Source: Bacteroidales bacterium
GTDB lineage: Bacteria; Bacteroidota; Bacteroidia; Bacteroidales; VadinHA17
Direction of reading: 5' to 3'
Length of the DNA stretch: 40,056 nucleotides
NCBI GenBank assembly: GCA_012513795.1
Contig: JAAZBN010000039.1
Location: 1 to 40,056, forward strand
The position numbers and the translations under genes are program-made. Below the pieces are notes generated by a model. It ran no database searches, was not told the DNA's origin, and worked only from the letters and a program-made list of their open reading frames with translations. Within the stretch, counting starts at the first letter, position 1. The number at the start of each line of letters is the position of its first letter. Below, piece by piece: positions 38,534-40,056 of this stretch.

Positions 38534-40056
38534 ATGAAAAAATCAACATGCTTTGTTTTCCTCTGTCTGATCACGGCCGGATATGTATTTACGGGGTGTA
38601 ACCTGAAAACCAGCCGGAATCAAAATCCGGTTGTTACAACCACTTCGGGTACTGTTTCCGGCAGTATTGAAGATGGAGTTTATTCCTTCAAGGGAATTCC
38701 CTACGCCAGGGCTGAAAGATTCATGCCTCCGCAGGAGCCTGATGCCTGGGACGGAGTCCTTGAATGCAATGAATTTGGGCCTGTAGCCAAACAAATAGTA
38801 GCCTGGATTGCAGATTCCGTGATGGATGAAAAAAATCTGTTCAGTGTAAATGTCTGGACACAGGGATTATCAGATGGCAAAAAGAGACCGGTTATGCTAT
38901 GGTTGCACGGAGGAGGATTTCATGTTGGCAGCAGCAATGATCCCATGACATATGGAAAAGCTCTGGCCAAAAAAGGCGATGTGGTTGTGGTATCCTTAAA
39001 TCACCGGTTGAATATCCTTGGTTTTCTTGATCTGTCTGCATGTGGTGAAAAATATGCCCAATCGGCGAATGTCGGCATGCTTGACATTGTGAAAGCCATG
39101 GAGTGGGTCCGGAGGAACATTGAGAATTTTGGAGGCAACCCTTCCGATGTGACCATTTTTGGCGAATCAGGAGGTGGTGGTAAAGTCGGCACCCTGATGT
39201 GCATGCCGGCGGCAGAAGGTTTGTTCCACAAGGCAATCATTCAAAGCGGAACCCTTCTGAACGTTATGGACAGTGAACAATCACAGGCCCTTGGTATTGC
39301 GGTTCTCAAAAAACTGGGACTTACACCTGACGAGGCGGAGAAACTGGATACAATTCCTTACATGGATCTTGTCAAAGCAGGTAATGAAGCTGTAGCTGAG
39401 ATTTATGGTTTAAGGACACCCGGAACCCCTGAGATGTATGGTTTCGTACCTTCAGCAGACGGCGTTGTTTTGTTGCAGCAACCTTTCAGTCCCGGATTTG
39501 CCGGTATTTCAAAGGATATACCTCTGATGACCGGTACCACCCTCAATGAACTTATGAGAACATATTATGCCGAAAAAGACCTGACAATGGAACAGGCAGG
39601 GGAGCGGCTGGCAAAGGAGTATGGTGACCGGACCAATGAATACATTGAGCTGTTCGCAAAAGCTTACCCTGACTATACGCCTCAGGATCTTATATCCATT
39701 GACAATGTTTTCAGACCTTATACAATAAGGGCCGCTGATGCAAGGGCAAGGGAGGGAGGTGCTCCGCTGTACGTTTACTTCCTGGCATGGAAAAGTCCTG
39801 TGGACAGTGCATCCAGAGGTTCTTTCCATGGTCTGGACATTCCCCTGGCCTTTTATAATGTGGATCTAAGGCCTGACTGGACAGGTGAATCGGAAGAAGC
39901 ATGGGCATTAGCTGAAAAGATGAGCTCTGCATGGTTGAATTTTGCAAAGACGGGTGATCCCAATGTGCCTGGTCAGTTGCCTTCGTGGGAACCTTATACT
40001 GTTGAGAATGGTGCAACCATGTATTTTGACGATGAGTGCAGGGTTGTACATAACCA
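38534..40056 (+). CDS. Type B carboxylesterase lipoprotein, 3' end outside window
   Basis: An ATG at 38534 opens a frame that runs to the window end (507 residues seen, no stop). MKKSTCFVFLCLITAGYVFTGC is a lipoprotein signal with lipobox FTGC (Cys22). The rest is a type B carboxylesterase, an alpha/beta-hydrolase family acting on a broad range of esters: FKGIPYARAERF near the N-terminus, the oxyanion loop WLHGGGFHVGS (about 121-131), nucleophile Ser212 in FGESGGGG, and catalytic His432 in SFHGLDIPLAF. The usual Glu/Asp of the triad is not assigned. Judging by family length only a small C-terminal part is missing. It follows the GH9 gene after 116 bp on the same strand and would add a third kind of ester-cleaving activity to the locus. 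Substrate unknown; hydroxycinnamoyl or acetyl esters are plausible. Confidence 0.88.
   Translation, partial: MKKSTCFVFLCLITAGYVFTGCNLKTSRNQNPVVTTTSGTVSGSIEDGVYSFKGIPYARAERFMPPQEPDAWDGVLECNEFGPVAKQIVAWIADSVMDEKNLFSVNVWTQGLSDGKKRPVMLWLHGGGFHVGSSNDPMTYGKALAKKGDVVVVSLNHRLNILGFLDLSACGEKYAQSANVGMLDIVKAMEWVRRNIENFGGNPSDVTIFGESGGGGKVGTLMCMPAAEGLFHKAIIQSGTLLNVMDSEQSQALGIAVLKKLGLTPDEAEKLDTIPYMDLVKAGNEAVAEIYGLRTPGTPEMYGFVPSADGVVLLQQPFSPGFAGISKDIPLMTGTTLNELMRTYYAEKDLTMEQAGERLAKEYGDRTNEYIELFAKAYPDYTPQDLISIDNVFRPYTIRAADARAREGGAPLYVYFLAWKSPVDSASRGSFHGLDIPLAFYNVDLRPDWTGESEEAWALAEKMSSAWLNFAKTGDPNVPGQLPSWEPYTVENGATMYFDDECRVVHN

Overview
The window (about 40 kb, moderate GC) comes from a Bacteroidota chromosome, most likely a polysaccharide-degrading anaerobe of the Bacteroidales/Marinilabiliales type. 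The evidence is a SusC/SusD pair, a full-length hybrid two-component sensor (HTCS), many secreted glycosidases and esterases with Bacteroidota-style signal peptides, mostly weak Shine-Dalgarno sites, and promoter elements fitting the Bacteroidota -7 consensus TAnnTTTG. I see no rRNA, tRNA, insertion sequence, phage gene or CRISPR array.

Layout. (1) 1-2574, plus strand: the 3' part of a tandem class II aldolase/adducin protein, then a PfkB sugar kinase resembling 2-keto-3-deoxygluconate kinases; both are cytoplasmic sugar metabolism. A strong hairpin (2588-2626) ends this block. (2) 2657-3563, minus strand: an exported, highly charged coiled-coil protein with five tandem 11-residue repeats, and a 65-residue lipoprotein. 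(3) 3945-7800, plus strand: a compact operon of a NikR-family regulator, a BtuF/FepB-type binding lipoprotein, a FecCD permease, an ABC ATPase and a short TsaA/TrmO-like protein. This looks like a metal or metal-chelate uptake system under a nickel-type regulator. A hairpin at 7891-7916 separates it from the next block. (4) 8073-38417 and beyond: a large polysaccharide utilization locus (PUL).

The PUL contains SusD and SusC (outer-membrane glycan import); a GH51 arabinofuranosidase; four GH43 proteins (one fused to discoidin and FN3 domains, one with a CBM6-like tail, one with a GH43 C-terminal beta-sandwich, and one endo-arabinanase-like with a ricin-type beta-trefoil); two paralogous GH9 proteins with an uncharacterised N-terminal region; a CE6/SGNH acetylesterase; four CE1 esterase genes carrying five CE1 domains; the HTCS regulator; a small jelly-roll-like protein of unknown function; and a type B carboxylesterase lipoprotein cut by the window end. 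The HTCS sits between a leftward arm (esterases, GH43, GH9, GH51, SusCD) and a rightward arm (unknown protein, GH43, GH9, carboxylesterase).

How it fits together (inference). The endo-arabinanase-like GH43 and the GH9s would cut the backbone. CE1, CE6 and type B esterases would strip feruloyl or acetyl groups. GH43 and GH51 enzymes would release arabinose or xylose, SusCD would import oligosaccharides, and the HTCS would sense a product and switch the locus on. The arabinose-directed glycosidases plus many CE1 domains point to an esterified, probably feruloylated, arabinan or arabinoxylan. No GH10/GH11 xylanase is visible here, so xylan is not proven. The most unusual features are the GH9 pair with a conserved unknown N-terminal module, the CE1 array, the NikR-ABC-TsaA operon with altered motifs, the half-dead tandem aldolase, and an 11-bp sequence shared by the susC and GH51 upstream regions.
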